NCBI GenBank assembly: GCA_026389335.1
Contig: JAPLIB010000003.1
Coordinates: 1-42,721, forward strand
Source of the DNA: Cyanobacteriota bacterium
GTDB taxonomy: Bacteria; Cyanobacteriota; Cyanobacteriia; PCC-6307; Cyanobiaceae
Direction: 5' to 3'
DNA: 42,721 nt
The notes beneath the pieces are model-generated. The model did not search any database. It was not told where the DNA came from and saw only the letters and a list, made by a program, of their open reading frames with translations. This document shows, one piece after another, positions 8,883 through 18,035 of this stretch. The first letter of the stretch is position 1, and the number at the start of each line of letters is the position of its first letter. The translations under genes and the position numbers were made by a program.

Positions 8883-10565
8883 ATGGCATCAGCACCAGTC
8901 CTGGCAGCCCCGAATCCGGCAGCGACGGAGCCTCCTCTGCCAGGGAGCTGGGATGTGGTGGTGGTGGGCAGCGGTGCCGCCGGCCTGATGAGCTGCCTGG
9001 CGCTGCCGGCGGATCTCCGGGTGCTGCTGCTCAGCAAGAACAGCGAGCCGCCCTCCGCCAGCCGCTGGGCCCAGGGCGGCATCGCGGCGGTTACCGGCAG
9101 TGATGACAGCTTTCAGAGCCACATCGACGACACGTTGCGGGCTGGGGCCGGCCTCTGCGATCGCGAGGCGGTGGAGCTGCTGGTCCGCCAGGCCCCGGCC
9201 TGTGTGGAGGAGTTGCTGCGGCTGGGCATGGACTTCGACCGCCAGGGCCAGGCACTCAGCACCACCCTGGAGGCGGCCCACAGCCATCGCCGTGTCCTGC
9301 ATGCCCAGGATCGCACCGGCGGAGCCCTGGTGGACGCCCTGGAGCGGGAAGTACTGCGGCGGCCGGGGCTTGTCCAGCGCAAGGGCATGCAGGCGCTGCA
9401 GCTGTGGCTGGAAGCGGGCCGCTGTGTCGGCCTGCAGGTGATCGACGGCACCAGGCTGCGCTGGCTGCGCGCTGGCGCCGTGGTGCTGGCCAGTGGCGGT
9501 GGCGGCCATCTCTTCGCCCACACCACGAACCCCAGCCAGGCCAGTGGCGATGGCGTGGCGATGGCCTGGAGCGCCGGGGCGGAGGTGCGGGATCTGGAGT
9601 TCGTGCAATTTCATCCCACCGCCCTGATGCTGCCGGGGGCCCCCCACTTCCTGATCTCAGAGGCGGTACGAGGTGAGGGAGCCCGGCTGCAGGACCGTTC
9701 CGGACGCAGCCCGGTGGCCGATCTCGCCGGCGGTGATCTGGCCCCGCGCGACCAGGTGAGTCGGGCCCTGGCCCGCTGCATGCAGGCCCAGGCGGTGGAT
9801 CACCTCTGGCTCGACCTGCGGCCGGTGGGGCACGAACGCCTCGAACGCCAATTCCCGACGATCCTGGGGCGCTGCCGCAACCTGGGCCTTGAGCCCACAA
9901 CCCAGCCGATCCCCGTGGCGCCAGCGGCCCACTACTGGATGGGCGGCATCGCCACCGATCTCCAGGCCGCCACCAGCCTGCCGGGGTTGTACGCCGTGGG
10001 TGAAGTGGCCTGCACCGGCGTCCATGGCGCCAATCGGCTGGCCAGCAACTCGCTGATGGAGTGCCTGGTGTTTGCCCGCCAACTCGCCTCGATCCAACTG
10101 CAACCCCCGCCGGCCGAGCGTCCTGAGGGGCAGGAGCGCGGCTGGAATGGCCCCTGCAGCGGTGAGCAGCTGGAACCGCATCAGGCCATCACCGAACTGC
10201 GCCAGCTGTGCTGGAGCGTGGCAGGGGTGGAGCGGCGGGCCAGCTGCCTCGCCCCCGCCCTGCGCGAGGTGAGCCTGAACCTGGCCCAACTGCGCCACAG
10301 CCCCCTGATCCGGGCCGCCCATGATCTCGAGCCCGGCGACCGCCTGGATTTATCCCCCGTTCAGCTCCAGGCCCTGCTGGGCCAGCAGAACCTGCACCAG
10401 CGGCTGGTGCTCGCCGGGTTGCTGATCGAAGCGGCCCTGTTCCGCACCGAGAGTCGCGGCGGCCACTTCCGCACCGATGCCCCAGCCAGCGCCTTGTTCT
10501 GGCAGCGACACACGCTGCAGCAGCGCGGCCAGAGGCCCCGAACCGTGCCTGTCTCAAGCCACTGA
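8883..10565 (+). CDS. nadB: L-aspartate oxidase NadB
   Basis: 560-residue FAD enzyme that oxidises L-aspartate to iminoaspartate, the first step of de novo NAD synthesis; NadA, its partner, is not in this window. Seen: the dinucleotide-binding motif VVVGSGAAGLMS at about 26-37, the substrate-loop region SRWAQGGIAAV, the FAD-domain stretch GEGARLQDRSGR, and the conserved GVHGANRLASNSLMECLVF near the end of the flavin domain, followed by the C-terminal helical domain. This pattern distinguishes NadB from fumarate and succinate dehydrogenase flavoproteins, to which it is related. Length is normal. Starts at ATG 8883, 55 bp past the psbU terminator. The Pro/Ala-rich first 20 residues are probably a dispensable extension. 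Confidence 0.95.
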   Translation: MASAPVLAAPNPAATEPPLPGSWDVVVVGSGAAGLMSCLALPADLRVLLLSKNSEPPSASRWAQGGIAAVTGSDDSFQSHIDDTLRAGAGLCDREAVELLVRQAPACVEELLRLGMDFDRQGQALSTTLEAAHSHRRVLHAQDRTGGALVDALEREVLRRPGLVQRKGMQALQLWLEAGRCVGLQVIDGTRLRWLRAGAVVLASGGGGHLFAHTTNPSQASGDGVAMAWSAGAEVRDLEFVQFHPTALMLPGAPHFLISEAVRGEGARLQDRSGRSPVADLAGGDLAPRDQVSRALARCMQAQAVDHLWLDLRPVGHERLERQFPTILGRCRNLGLEPTTQPIPVAPAAHYWMGGIATDLQAATSLPGLYAVGEVACTGVHGANRLASNSLMECLVFARQLASIQLQPPPAERPEGQERGWNGPCSGEQLEPHQAITELRQLCWSVAGVERRASCLAPALREVSLNLAQLRHSPLIRAAHDLEPGDRLDLSPVQLQALLGQQNLHQRLVLAGLLIEAALFRTESRGGHFRTDAPASALFWQRHTLQQRGQRPRTVPVSSH

Positions 10566-10769
10566 TTCCCAGCCACTGATCTCAAGCCCCTGAAGTGAGT
10601 CGAGCGGTGGGTTCGGTAAGCCCATGCATGGACGAACCAGACAACCAGCGGGTGGATGGCGCCGGCCTGGCGCTGCTCAGCTGGCCAGACCGAAGTGACG
10701 TCGGCGATGTCACCAGTGAGCGGCCCACAGACCGTGCCTGGGGCCGAAATCCTGGGCCGCTTCAGGCCA

Positions 10770-11687
10770 TCAGCCTCCCTTGAAGCCGCTCAGCTCGGCC
10801 AGCTTGGCCAGGGGCTTCACACCGGAATCAACCTTGCCATCGATTTCCCAGGAAGGAAAGCCATCGATCTTTTTGGAGGCACACAGGGCCGCCTGGCTGT
10901 TGTGGCCATCCGGAGCGCATTCAATAACGATGAGTTTCTCGCTGGCCTGCTTGCCGAACAGCTCTTTCTGTTCATGGCAGTGGGGGCACCAGTAAGCGCT
11001 GTACATCTTGGCGCCCACCTTGGTGAGGTGTTCAGCCAGAGCGATGCTGGCGGGGGTGCTGGGAGCGGTGACCGGAATCGGCATCCCCTTGCCGACCGAT
11101 CCCGCCGGACGGCCGACGGCGGTGGACCAGCCCAGGCCCAGCACCGTGATCAACAGAGCCGTCAACACCCCCCGGAAGATCAACTGGCCCCGGTCGGCCC
11201 AGTCATTGCCGATCAGGCTGAGCACCAGCAGCGACACACTCAGCAGCGCCGACAGCACACAGAACGGGCAGAACGCCTGAATACGGAAGACCATCAGGCC
11301 CATCAGCAGCAGGCTGAACACCGCCATGCCGGTGCTGATCAGAAACAGCCCCCACCAACTGCGTTCGTTCAGGTTGCTGCGGCTCTCTCCCTTGAACACC
11401 AGCGGCACCAGAGCCAGCAGCAGCACCGCCAGATAGGCCAGACAGCCGAACAGGGACAGGGGCTGACCGAAGAGCGAGCCCCAGACGCTGTTGAGCACCT
11501 TGTCGCAATCGCCGCCACCGCCGGGGCAAAGCAGGGGACCAAGCAGGCCCCAGCGCTTGAGGGTGATCGAGCCCGTATCCAGAGCCCCGATCGTGGCGAG
11601 CACAGCCATCACGATCCGCACCCAGCGGCGGCCAGGCTCAGAGCGACGGCGGCTGTTGAGGCGATCGGCCAGACGGGTGGAGGTCAT
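10770..11687 (-). CDS. VKOR-thioredoxin fusion (disulfide-forming membrane enzyme)
   Basis: 305-residue fusion of a vitamin K epoxide reductase (VKOR) membrane domain and a periplasmic/lumenal thioredoxin-like domain. It would oxidise substrate cysteines and pass electrons to plastoquinone or phylloquinone, the cyanobacterial counterpart of DsbA-DsbB. VKOR part (1-190): loop cysteines Cys54 and Cys61 ([12 protein letters not shown]), the redox pair CPFC at 140-143, and four to five hydrophobic helices. Thioredoxin part (about 215-305): active site WCPHC at 233-237 and a cis-Pro region FPSWEIDG. This architecture is well established in cyanobacteria. ATG start; divergent from rimO with 91 bp between them, so promoters lie in 11688-11778. 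Confidence 0.93.
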   Translation of the reverse strand: MTSTRLADRLNSRRRSEPGRRWVRIVMAVLATIGALDTGSITLKRWGLLGPLLCPGGGGDCDKVLNSVWGSLFGQPLSLFGCLAYLAVLLLALVPLVFKGESRSNLNERSWWGLFLISTGMAVFSLLLMGLMVFRIQAFCPFCVLSALLSVSLLVLSLIGNDWADRGQLIFRGVLTALLITVLGLGWSTAVGRPAGSVGKGMPIPVTAPSTPASIALAEHLTKVGAKMYSAYWCPHCHEQKELFGKQASEKLIVIECAPDGHNSQAALCASKKIDGFPSWEIDGKVDSGVKPLAKLAELSGFKGG

Positions 11688-11778
11688 GGCATGGAGCAGC
11701 AGTGGCTGGATTCTCGCAGTCGCCGCGGAGCGCCGCCGCGAATTTCATAGGGTGGTGGATTGGCCCCGACTCCGCCCC

Positions 11779-13155
11779 ATGGGATTGCCCACCATCGCCT
11801 TTGCCCATCTGGGCTGCGAGAAAAACCGGGTGGACACCGAGCACATGCTCGGCCTGTTGGCCGAAGCGGGCTATGGGGTGAGCGCCGATGAACGGGAGGC
11901 TGCGGTGGTGGTGGTTAACACCTGCAGCTTCATCCAGGACGCCCGTGAGGAATCGGTGCGCACCCTGGTGGAACTGGCGGAGCAGGGCAAGCAACTGATC
12001 ATTGCCGGCTGCCTGGCCCAGCACTTTCAACAGGAGCTGCTGGAGTCGCTGCCGGAAGCCAGGGCGATCGTCGGCACCGGCGACTACCAGCACATCGTTG
12101 AGGTGCTGAAACGGGTGGAGGCGGGCGAGCGGGTGAACCGGGTGAGCGCCAACCCCACCTTTGTGGGCGATGAACACCTGCCCCGCTATCGCACCACCTC
12201 CGAGGCAGTGGCCTACCTGAAAGTGGCCGAAGGCTGCGACTACCGCTGCGCCTTCTGCATCATTCCGAAGCTGCGCGGCAACCAGCGCTCGCGCACGATC
12301 GAATCGATCGTGGCTGAAGCCCAGAACCTGGCGGCCCAGGGGGTGCAGGAACTGATCCTGATCAGCCAGATCACCACCAATTACGGCCTCGATCTCTACG
12401 GCAAACCCCGGCTCGATGACCTGCTGCGGGCCCTGGGCGAGGTGGAGATCCCCTGGATCCGGGTGCACTACGCCTACCCCACCGGACTCACCCCGGAGGT
12501 GCTCGCCGCCTACCGGGAGGTGCCGAACGTGCTGCCCTACCTGGACCTGCCACTGCAGCACAGCCATCCTGAGGTGCTGCGGGCGATGAATCGTCCCTGG
12601 CAGGAAGGCATCACCGGGCCGTTGTTGCACCGCATCCGCGAGCAGCTCCCCGATGCGGTGCTGCGCACCACCTTCATCGTGGGCTTCCCGGGCGAAACCG
12701 AAGCGCATTTCGAGCACCTGCTGGATTTCGTGGCGGAGCAACGCTTTGACCACGTGGGTGTCTTCACCTTCTCGCCGGAGGAAGGCACCGCCGCCGCCGA
12801 CCTGGCCAACCCCGTACCCGCCGCCATTGCTCAGGAGCGCAAGGATCGGCTGATGGCCTTGCAGCAGCCGCTCGCCGGCGAACGCAACGCCGCCTGGATC
12901 GGCCGCATCGTCGACGTGCTGATCGAGCAGGAGAATCCCAGCAGCGGCGCGATGATCGGGCGCTGCGCCCGCTTCGCCCCCGAGGTCGACGGCGAGGTGC
13001 ACGTGCAACCTGGACTCGGCGGGCTCTGCGCCGCGCCCGGCACGATGGTGCCGGTGCGCATCATCGGCGCCGACAGCTACGACCTCCAGGGCGAAGTGGT
13101 CGGCGCCGCCGCCATGGTGCAGGACGCCCAGCAGGCCCACCGGGCAGCCGGTTGA
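11779..13155 (+). CDS. rimO: Ribosomal protein S12 methylthiotransferase RimO
   Basis: 458-residue radical SAM enzyme that methylthiolates an aspartate of ribosomal protein S12. N-terminal UPF0004 domain binds one [4Fe-4S] cluster through Cys13 ([10 protein letters not shown]), Cys49 (NTCSF) and Cys78 (AGCLAQ). The radical SAM cluster is Cys153, Cys157 and Cys160 (GCDYRCAFC). A C-terminal TRAM domain follows (about 390-445). LGCEKNRVD and the length favour RimO over MiaB. The frame is open further upstream, but the ATG at 11779 starts exactly at the conserved N-terminus. Its TGA overlaps the TTG start of the next gene (TTGA, 13152-13155). Confidence 0.95.
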   Translation: MGLPTIAFAHLGCEKNRVDTEHMLGLLAEAGYGVSADEREAAVVVVNTCSFIQDAREESVRTLVELAEQGKQLIIAGCLAQHFQQELLESLPEARAIVGTGDYQHIVEVLKRVEAGERVNRVSANPTFVGDEHLPRYRTTSEAVAYLKVAEGCDYRCAFCIIPKLRGNQRSRTIESIVAEAQNLAAQGVQELILISQITTNYGLDLYGKPRLDDLLRALGEVEIPWIRVHYAYPTGLTPEVLAAYREVPNVLPYLDLPLQHSHPEVLRAMNRPWQEGITGPLLHRIREQLPDAVLRTTFIVGFPGETEAHFEHLLDFVAEQRFDHVGVFTFSPEEGTAAADLANPVPAAIAQERKDRLMALQQPLAGERNAAWIGRIVDVLIEQENPSSGAMIGRCARFAPEVDGEVHVQPGLGGLCAAPGTMVPVRIIGADSYDLQGEVVGAAAMVQDAQQAHRAAG

Positions 13156-14381
13156 GTCCAGCTGCCCCTGCCGCGTGGCGGTACCGCCATCAGCGCACTA
13201 TTTTTCTGTGGGCCTCCGGCCTGAGTACCGCCGGTTCGTTTGCGGGCATCACCGCCAAGGGCTGGATCCTGCTGCATGGCAGCAGCAATCCGATCCTGCT
13301 GGCCCTGCATTTCGGCGCCCTGGCCCTGCCGGCCCTGGTGTTCAGCGGCGCCGCCGGAGTGGCCACCGATCGGCTGGGCTGCGAGAAGGTGCTGATCCGG
13401 GCCCAGTGGGGGCTGGTGGCGGGGGCGTCCCTGGGCGCCGTGGCGATCCCGTTGCTCACGGGAGCGGCGCAGGTCTGCCTGCTGTTGCTCAGCACCCTGG
13501 TGGTGGGGGTCTCCAGCAGCTATGAGCTCACCGCCCGCAACAAGTACTGCGCCCTGTTGGTGGAGCAGCCGGAGCAACTGGCCCCCTACCTGACGAGCTT
13601 TTCGGTGGTGTTCAACGTGGGCAAGCTGGTGGGCCCACCGCTGGGCGGCTGGCTGCTGGCCCTGAGCAGCCCGACCCTGGCGCTGACGATCGATGCGACC
13701 AGCTATCTGTTGCCGATCGCCTCGGTGCTCTGGCTGCTGCAACCCAACCGGGCCGCCGAACAACGCAGTGCCGGCGGCGCCACCGCCTCCCTGGCGACGG
13801 CCTGGCGGGAGTGCGGGCCAACCCTGCGCCACGTGCTGCGATTCACCGCCTTGGCTTGCCTGGTGAGCTTCTTCCACCCCGGACTGGCGGCCCTGATCGC
13901 CTCCCAGCTGCTGGGGCCCTCCCCCCAGGCCCTCGGGCTGTTCACCAGCGTGCTGGCCGCCGGCAGCATCTGCGGTGGCGTGCTGCTGCAACGCAACAGT
14001 GAGGCCCTGAGCCAGCGGCCCGGCCTGTTGCTGGGCGGCTGCCTGGTGCTCACGGCCCTGGCCCAACTGGGCATGGCCGCTTCGCGGGGCCTGCCTATGA
14101 GCCTGGCCATGACCTTCCTGATCGGCGCCGGTACGGCCTGCCTGCTCAGTGGCACCAATCTGATCGGCCAGATCGGCGCACCGATGGTGCTGCGGGGCCG
14201 CATGGCAGGCCTGGGCCAGATTGCCTTTCTGGGCGGCGGTGGGCTGAGCGGGCTGCTGGCGGCACTGCTGACAATGCGGGTGGGCCTGGGCGCCACCTTC
14301 GCGCTGATGGGCAGCGCCGGCCTGGTGCTGGGGATCAGGGAGCTGAGCCGGCACGGCGGCCTGAGGCTCAGATCAGCTTGA
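13152..14381 (+). CDS. MFS transporter
   Basis: 409-residue major facilitator superfamily protein with about 12 hydrophobic segments, of the exporter type with substrate unknown. Typical features: an inter-helix loop near residue 75 with DRLGCEKVL (the MFS motif A position), long hydrophobic runs and short loops, and a central cytoplasmic loop around 200-220. No in-frame ATG or GTG precedes the first helix, so the TTG at 13152, overlapping the rimO stop, is the best start; translation is probably coupled to rimO. The 3' end overlaps petL on the other strand by 14 bp. Relation to RimO is positional only. Confidence 0.82.
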   Translation: MSPAAPAAWRYRHQRTIFLWASGLSTAGSFAGITAKGWILLHGSSNPILLALHFGALALPALVFSGAAGVATDRLGCEKVLIRAQWGLVAGASLGAVAIPLLTGAAQVCLLLLSTLVVGVSSSYELTARNKYCALLVEQPEQLAPYLTSFSVVFNVGKLVGPPLGGWLLALSSPTLALTIDATSYLLPIASVLWLLQPNRAAEQRSAGGATASLATAWRECGPTLRHVLRFTALACLVSFFHPGLAALIASQLLGPSPQALGLFTSVLAAGSICGGVLLQRNSEALSQRPGLLLGGCLVLTALAQLGMAASRGLPMSLAMTFLIGAGTACLLSGTNLIGQIGAPMVLRGRMAGLGQIAFLGGGGLSGLLAALLTMRVGLGATFALMGSAGLVLGIRELSRHGGLRLRSA

Positions 14382-14460
14382 CGCCTTTGAGGATCACGGC
14401 CGAGAGGAACGCAGCGGTGAGGCCACCGCCCACCAGTGCCAGATAGATCGCCACACCCAT
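14368..14460 (-). CDS. petL: Probable cytochrome b6f subunit PetL
   Basis: 30-residue single-helix membrane protein (MGVAIYLALVGGGLTAA..., ending KGVKLI). PetL proteins are 30-32 residues, have one transmembrane helix with an early Tyr, and end in a basic segment with KLI; this fits on all counts. It would sit at the periphery of the cytochrome b6f dimer in thylakoids. Too short for automatic gene finding. It converges on the MFS gene with a 14-bp overlap. No Shine-Dalgarno is visible. The frame is open 96 codons further upstream, but that part is Cys/Arg-rich and unlike a protein. Because the call rests on 30 residues, a chance hydrophobic ORF is not excluded. Confidence 0.6.
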   Translation of the reverse strand: MGVAIYLALVGGGLTAAFLSAVILKGVKLI

Positions 14461-14623
14461 GGCCACAACGGCGAAGAAGGAGCTGCCATTACAGCAGAAG
14501 GACGGGCGCCGCGAAGCCACAAGCGGCAAAGGAACGACCACGGATCCCGGGGCCACCAGGGGCCTGGACAACCGAAGCCAGTGGCAGCCGGAGCGTCGGA
14601 GACGCCAGAGACCCCTTAAGGTT

Positions 14624-14639
14624 GCGTGACATGTCACGC
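14624..14639. promoter_or_regulatory. 16-bp perfect palindrome upstream of the radical SAM gene
   Basis: GCGTGACATGTCACGC is a perfect two-fold palindrome, 93 bp before the radical SAM start and 164 bp after the petL start on the other strand. Size and position suit a dimeric repressor or activator site. It is not a CRP/NtcA-type site: those have GTGA-N6-TCAC or GTA-N8-TAC, whereas here the half-sites GTGA and TCAC are four bases apart. The regulator is unknown. Confidence 0.5.
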
Positions 14640-14731
14640 GACAGCGGCTCTCAGGTCCAAACCAGCATTCCCGAACCGCCAGGCAGGCGATGAGGGCTCC
14701 TCCCCTCCAGCACTCCCCACCAGCACTCCGC

Positions 14732-16342
14732 ATGCGCACCCTTTTCATCTATCCGGAGTTTCCCAAAACCTTCTGGAGCTACGAGAAAATCCTCGAGCTG
14801 GTGAACCGCAAGGTGCTGCTGCCACCGCTCGGGATCGTGACTGTGGCGGCCCTGCTGCCCCAGGAGTGGGAGATGAAGCTCGTCGATCGCAATGTGCGCG
14901 AGGTGAGCGAGGCCGAGTGGGCCTGGGCGGAGCTGGTGGTGATCTCCGGGATGATTGTGCAGAAGGCCGATATGGCCACCCAGATCGGTAAGGCCAAACA
15001 ACGGGGCCTGTCGGTGGCGGTGGGCGGCCCCTTTGCCAGCTCGACACCGGACGCACCCGAACTGCAACTTGCAGATTTCAAAATTCTCGACGAGGGTGAA
15101 ATCACCCTGCCGATGTTCATCGAAGCGATCCAGAAAGGCGAAAGCTCTGGACGTTTCAGCTCCAATGGGGTCAAACCGGATGTCACCGGCACACCAATCC
15201 CCCGCTTCGACCTGCTTGAACTGGATGCTTACGACTCGATGTCGGTGCAGTTCTCCCGGGGGTGCCCCTTCCAGTGCGAGTTCTGCGACATCATCGTGCT
15301 GTATGGGCGCAAACCGCGCACCAAGAATCCCGAACAGCTGATTGCCGAACTGCAATATCTCTACGACCTCGGCTGGCGCCGCTCGATCTTCCTGGTGGAC
15401 GACAACTTCATCGGTAACAAACGCAATGCAAAGTTGCTGCTGCCAGCCCTCAAACAATGGCAGATAAAGCGCAACTATCCCTTCAGCTTTGCCACAGAAG
15501 CCTCAGTGGATCTGGCTGCCGACGATGAGCTGATGGAGATGATGGCGGAATGTCGTTTTGACAGCGTCTTCCTGGGGATCGAAACTCCAGATGAGGCCAG
15601 CCTTTCCATAGCCGGCAAGCACCAGAATACCCGCAGCTCCTTGGAGGACTCGGTGGATCGGATCACCTCGTTCGGCATCCGGGTGATGGCAGGCTTCATC
15701 ATTGGCTTCGACGGCGAAAAGACCGGAGCTGGCGATCGCATCGTCACCTTCGTGAGCAACACCGGCATTCCCGCCGCGATGATGGGCATGCTCCAGGCCC
15801 TGCCCAACACCGGCCTGTGGCATCGCCTTGAGAAGGAAGGCCGGTTGATCCAGGAGCAGGCGGATGCCAAGGGCGTGAACCAGACCAACCTGCTCAACTT
15901 CGTACCCAGTCGTCCGATCCGCGACATCGCCAACGAATACGTGGATGCCTTCTGCCGGCTCTACGAACCGAACGCCTACATCGACCGGGTGACTCACTAC
16001 TACACCAAGATGGGGCAGCCCCGCTGGCAGAAGTATGTGAAAGCCGCGGCCTTAGGCAAGGCCACCCTGCCCACCTGGACCGATGTGCGGGCCTTGTTGA
16101 TCGTGATCTGGCGTCAAGGGGTGCTGCGCGACACCCGCTGGCGTTTCTGGCGCTCCCTGCTGAAAATTGCCCGACTCAACCCCAACAACTTCGAGCAGTT
16201 CGTCGTGACCCTGGCGCACAACGAGCACTTCCAGGAATACCGCGGCATCGTGACCCGCGAAATCCAGGTGCAGCTGGCCTCGTTGCCGCCCGAGCCGCCG
16301 CCGGCGCCGGTGGAACAGAGCCGCGAACTGCAGCCGGCTTGA
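14732..16342 (+). CDS. B12-binding radical SAM protein with DUF4070-type C-terminus
   Basis: 536-residue protein of the class B-like radical SAM group: cobalamin-binding-like N-terminal domain (about 1-130, with LLPPLGIVTVAALLP and SGMIVQKADM), then a radical SAM domain with Cys178, Cys182 and Cys185 (SRGCPFQCEFC), then a C-terminal region (about 380-520) like DUF4070. Such enzymes methylate unreactive carbons; relatives include the hopanoid 2-methylase HpnP, but many cyanobacterial members have unassigned substrates. The start at ATG 14732 matches the family beginning (MRTLFIYPEFP); an ATG at 14690 adds 14 unrelated residues. Monocistronic, with a palindromic candidate operator upstream. Product unknown. 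Confidence 0.85.
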   Translation: MRTLFIYPEFPKTFWSYEKILELVNRKVLLPPLGIVTVAALLPQEWEMKLVDRNVREVSEAEWAWAELVVISGMIVQKADMATQIGKAKQRGLSVAVGGPFASSTPDAPELQLADFKILDEGEITLPMFIEAIQKGESSGRFSSNGVKPDVTGTPIPRFDLLELDAYDSMSVQFSRGCPFQCEFCDIIVLYGRKPRTKNPEQLIAELQYLYDLGWRRSIFLVDDNFIGNKRNAKLLLPALKQWQIKRNYPFSFATEASVDLAADDELMEMMAECRFDSVFLGIETPDEASLSIAGKHQNTRSSLEDSVDRITSFGIRVMAGFIIGFDGEKTGAGDRIVTFVSNTGIPAAMMGMLQALPNTGLWHRLEKEGRLIQEQADAKGVNQTNLLNFVPSRPIRDIANEYVDAFCRLYEPNAYIDRVTHYYTKMGQPRWQKYVKAAALGKATLPTWTDVRALLIVIWRQGVLRDTRWRFWRSLLKIARLNPNNFEQFVVTLAHNEHFQEYRGIVTREIQVQLASLPPEPPPAPVEQSRELQPA

Positions 16343-16382
16343 GGCATTCTCATACGCGGTCCAGCGGCGGTTGAAGCCGTCT

Positions 16383-16772
16383 TCAATCCTGCACGTATTC
16401 GATCCCCTCGATCAAGCACAGTTCCGCCTTCTGCAATTCCCGGCCAAGGTAGAGAGCGTGGTCAAGCCGGCTGAGCGCCTGGCAGTCGCCCCCCTCCGTG
16501 AGCGCGATGCCGAGCTGCTTGGCGCTGGTCCCCCGATAGATCGCCAGCGGCGGCCGCGGACCGGCACCACGGCAACTCAGCACCTCACCGGTGTCTGGAT
16601 CGGTGGCCAGGCCCCGCTCATCGACACCGTTGCCGTAGTGCTCGGCCACTAACTCACCGGCCTGCCGATCGAGCTTGATCAGGAAATAACCGGCGGGGTC
16701 CAGGGCGATGAAGCGCTGGGATAACTCCTCATCCAGGCGCTGGCGCGGATGCATCGGATCGGGAAGGGGCAT
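16383..16772 (-). CDS. DUF4346 protein
   Basis: 129-residue soluble protein of DUF4346, a family found mainly in cyanobacteria. The sequence runs RFIALDPAGYFLIKLDRQAGELVAEHY, then GTSAKQLGIAL, HALYLGRELQKAE and a final EGIEYVQD; this order is characteristic of the family. Function unknown. The 5' end overlaps the 3' end of the GNAT gene by 44 bp if the ATG at 16772 is used, or 26 bp with the second ATG at 16754; the family start is near the second. It is downstream of and probably co-transcribed with the GNAT gene. Confidence 0.8.
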   Translation of the reverse strand: MPLPDPMHPRQRLDEELSQRFIALDPAGYFLIKLDRQAGELVAEHYGNGVDERGLATDPDTGEVLSCRGAGPRPPLAIYRGTSAKQLGIALTEGGDCQALSRLDHALYLGRELQKAELCLIEGIEYVQD

Positions 16773-17961
16773 GGGGTGGATCGTAAGCCGCATGGAACGG
16801 CAGTTCGGCGTTGTCCGCAGCAATCTCCGCCAGCAGCTGCTGGTTCGCTCCAGGCAGCCAGTTGCGCAGAATGGCATCGAATTGGGGCTGGCTCCAGCGA
16901 TGCAGGCTGGCCCGCGGTTCGGCGATGAAGCCGCGGCGGCGCTTGTGGCGGCCGCCGGCACCAGGGTCGAATAGGCGAATCCCCGCGGCGATGGCCCATT
17001 CAATCGGGGCGTAGTAACACACCTCAAAATGCAGGTTGTCGAGCTCCAGGTCGCTGCCCCAGTAGCGGCCCCAGAGAGCATCGCCACCGCGCACACACAG
17101 GGACATGGCCACTGGCTCGTGGGGATCACCCCGGTGGGCGCTGAACAGCACCAGATGCTGCCGCAGCTCGATGGCGGCAGCCTCAAAGAAGGCCTCGCTC
17201 AGGTATTTGCTGCCCCAGGCCCCCCAGCGGCTGCAGTGCTGCTCATAGAAATCGTGCATCCGCCGCAACAGGGCAGCCGGAATCGCCTCACCGGCCAGGG
17301 GCGTCACCGTCAGGCCCGCCTCCTGCACCGAGCGGCGCTCGCGGCGGATGTTGCGGCGTTGATTGGCATTGAAGCTGGCCAGATAGGCCTCAAAATCGGC
17401 ATGGCCGGGATTGGTCCACTGGCTCTGCTGATTCAGCCACAGGGCACAGCCCGCCGCCTCCGCCAACGGCTGCCAGGCGGGGTCTACATAGAGAAAATTG
17501 CAGCTGAGAATGCTGTTGCGGCGGCAGAAGTCGTCGATCAGCTCCAGCATCAATGCGGTGAGCTCGGCGGCATCCTCCTCGGCGGCAAACCAGAAGCGAT
17601 AGCCCTGCACCGGACTGAGCGGACTCATCCCCACCAACTTGGGGTAGTAGCGCAGGCCCAGCTGGCCGGCCACCTGGGCAAACGCCTGATCAAAGACGAA
17701 CTCGCCGTAGCTATGGCCTTTGAGATAGAGCGGCGCCACCGCCACCAGCTGCTCGCCGCGCCACAGCCCCAGATGGCAGGGCTGCCAGCCCTGGCGCGGC
17801 ACGATGCTGCCGCTGGTTTCCAGCAGCTGCAGCCAATGCCAGTCATAGAACGGCAGATTGGCGCCTGCCTGGCTGCCCTCGGGCCCCGCCAGCAGCGCCT
17901 GCCACTGGTCTTCGGGTAGCTCGGCCATGGCCTGATGCCAGCGCGCCTGGAGCTCGGCCAT
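16729..17961 (-). CDS. GNAT/FemAB-like acyltransferase (DUF482, peptidogalycan-type)
   Basis: 410-residue protein of the COG3146/DUF482 family, two tandem GNAT-like halves as in FemAB proteins. Recognisable stretches: PFYDWHWLQLLETSGSI near the N-terminus, a central SFNANQRRNIRRERRSV (about 215-231), and LFDPGAGGRHKRRRGFIAEP near 350-370. Family members are proposed to transfer acyl or aminoacyl groups in envelope biosynthesis, but no substrate is proven. No signal peptide or membrane segment, so cytoplasmic. ATG start. Overlaps the DUF4346 gene at its 3' end and is divergent from the small secreted protein gene at 18036. Confidence 0.83.
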   Translation of the reverse strand: MAELQARWHQAMAELPEDQWQALLAGPEGSQAGANLPFYDWHWLQLLETSGSIVPRQGWQPCHLGLWRGEQLVAVAPLYLKGHSYGEFVFDQAFAQVAGQLGLRYYPKLVGMSPLSPVQGYRFWFAAEEDAAELTALMLELIDDFCRRNSILSCNFLYVDPAWQPLAEAAGCALWLNQQSQWTNPGHADFEAYLASFNANQRRNIRRERRSVQEAGLTVTPLAGEAIPAALLRRMHDFYEQHCSRWGAWGSKYLSEAFFEAAAIELRQHLVLFSAHRGDPHEPVAMSLCVRGGDALWGRYWGSDLELDNLHFEVCYYAPIEWAIAAGIRLFDPGAGGRHKRRRGFIAEPRASLHRWSQPQFDAILRNWLPGANQQLLAEIAADNAELPFHAAYDPPHAPSRSDASAPAPG

Positions 17962-18035
17962 GGGCAGGAAGGCCGCGAAGGGTCACACAAGGCGCAAAAC
18001 TAACGAAGCCATCTCTGCGACCGAGCCCCCAGCCC

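Noticed and set aside
10595-10783. 62-codon plus ORF between nadB and the VKOR gene
   Set aside because: No recognisable features, no Shine-Dalgarno, runs into the VKOR 3' end.
11638-13140. 500-codon minus ORF antisense to rimO
   Set aside because: Shadow of rimO; His/Gly/Ala-rich with no domain.
13077-14354. 425-codon minus ORF antisense to the MFS gene
   Set aside because: Gln/Ala/Gly-rich shadow of a transporter gene.
14624-14639. Palindrome as a CRP/FNR or NtcA site
   Set aside because: Half-site spacing is four bases instead of six (CRP), and GTA/TAC is missing for NtcA.
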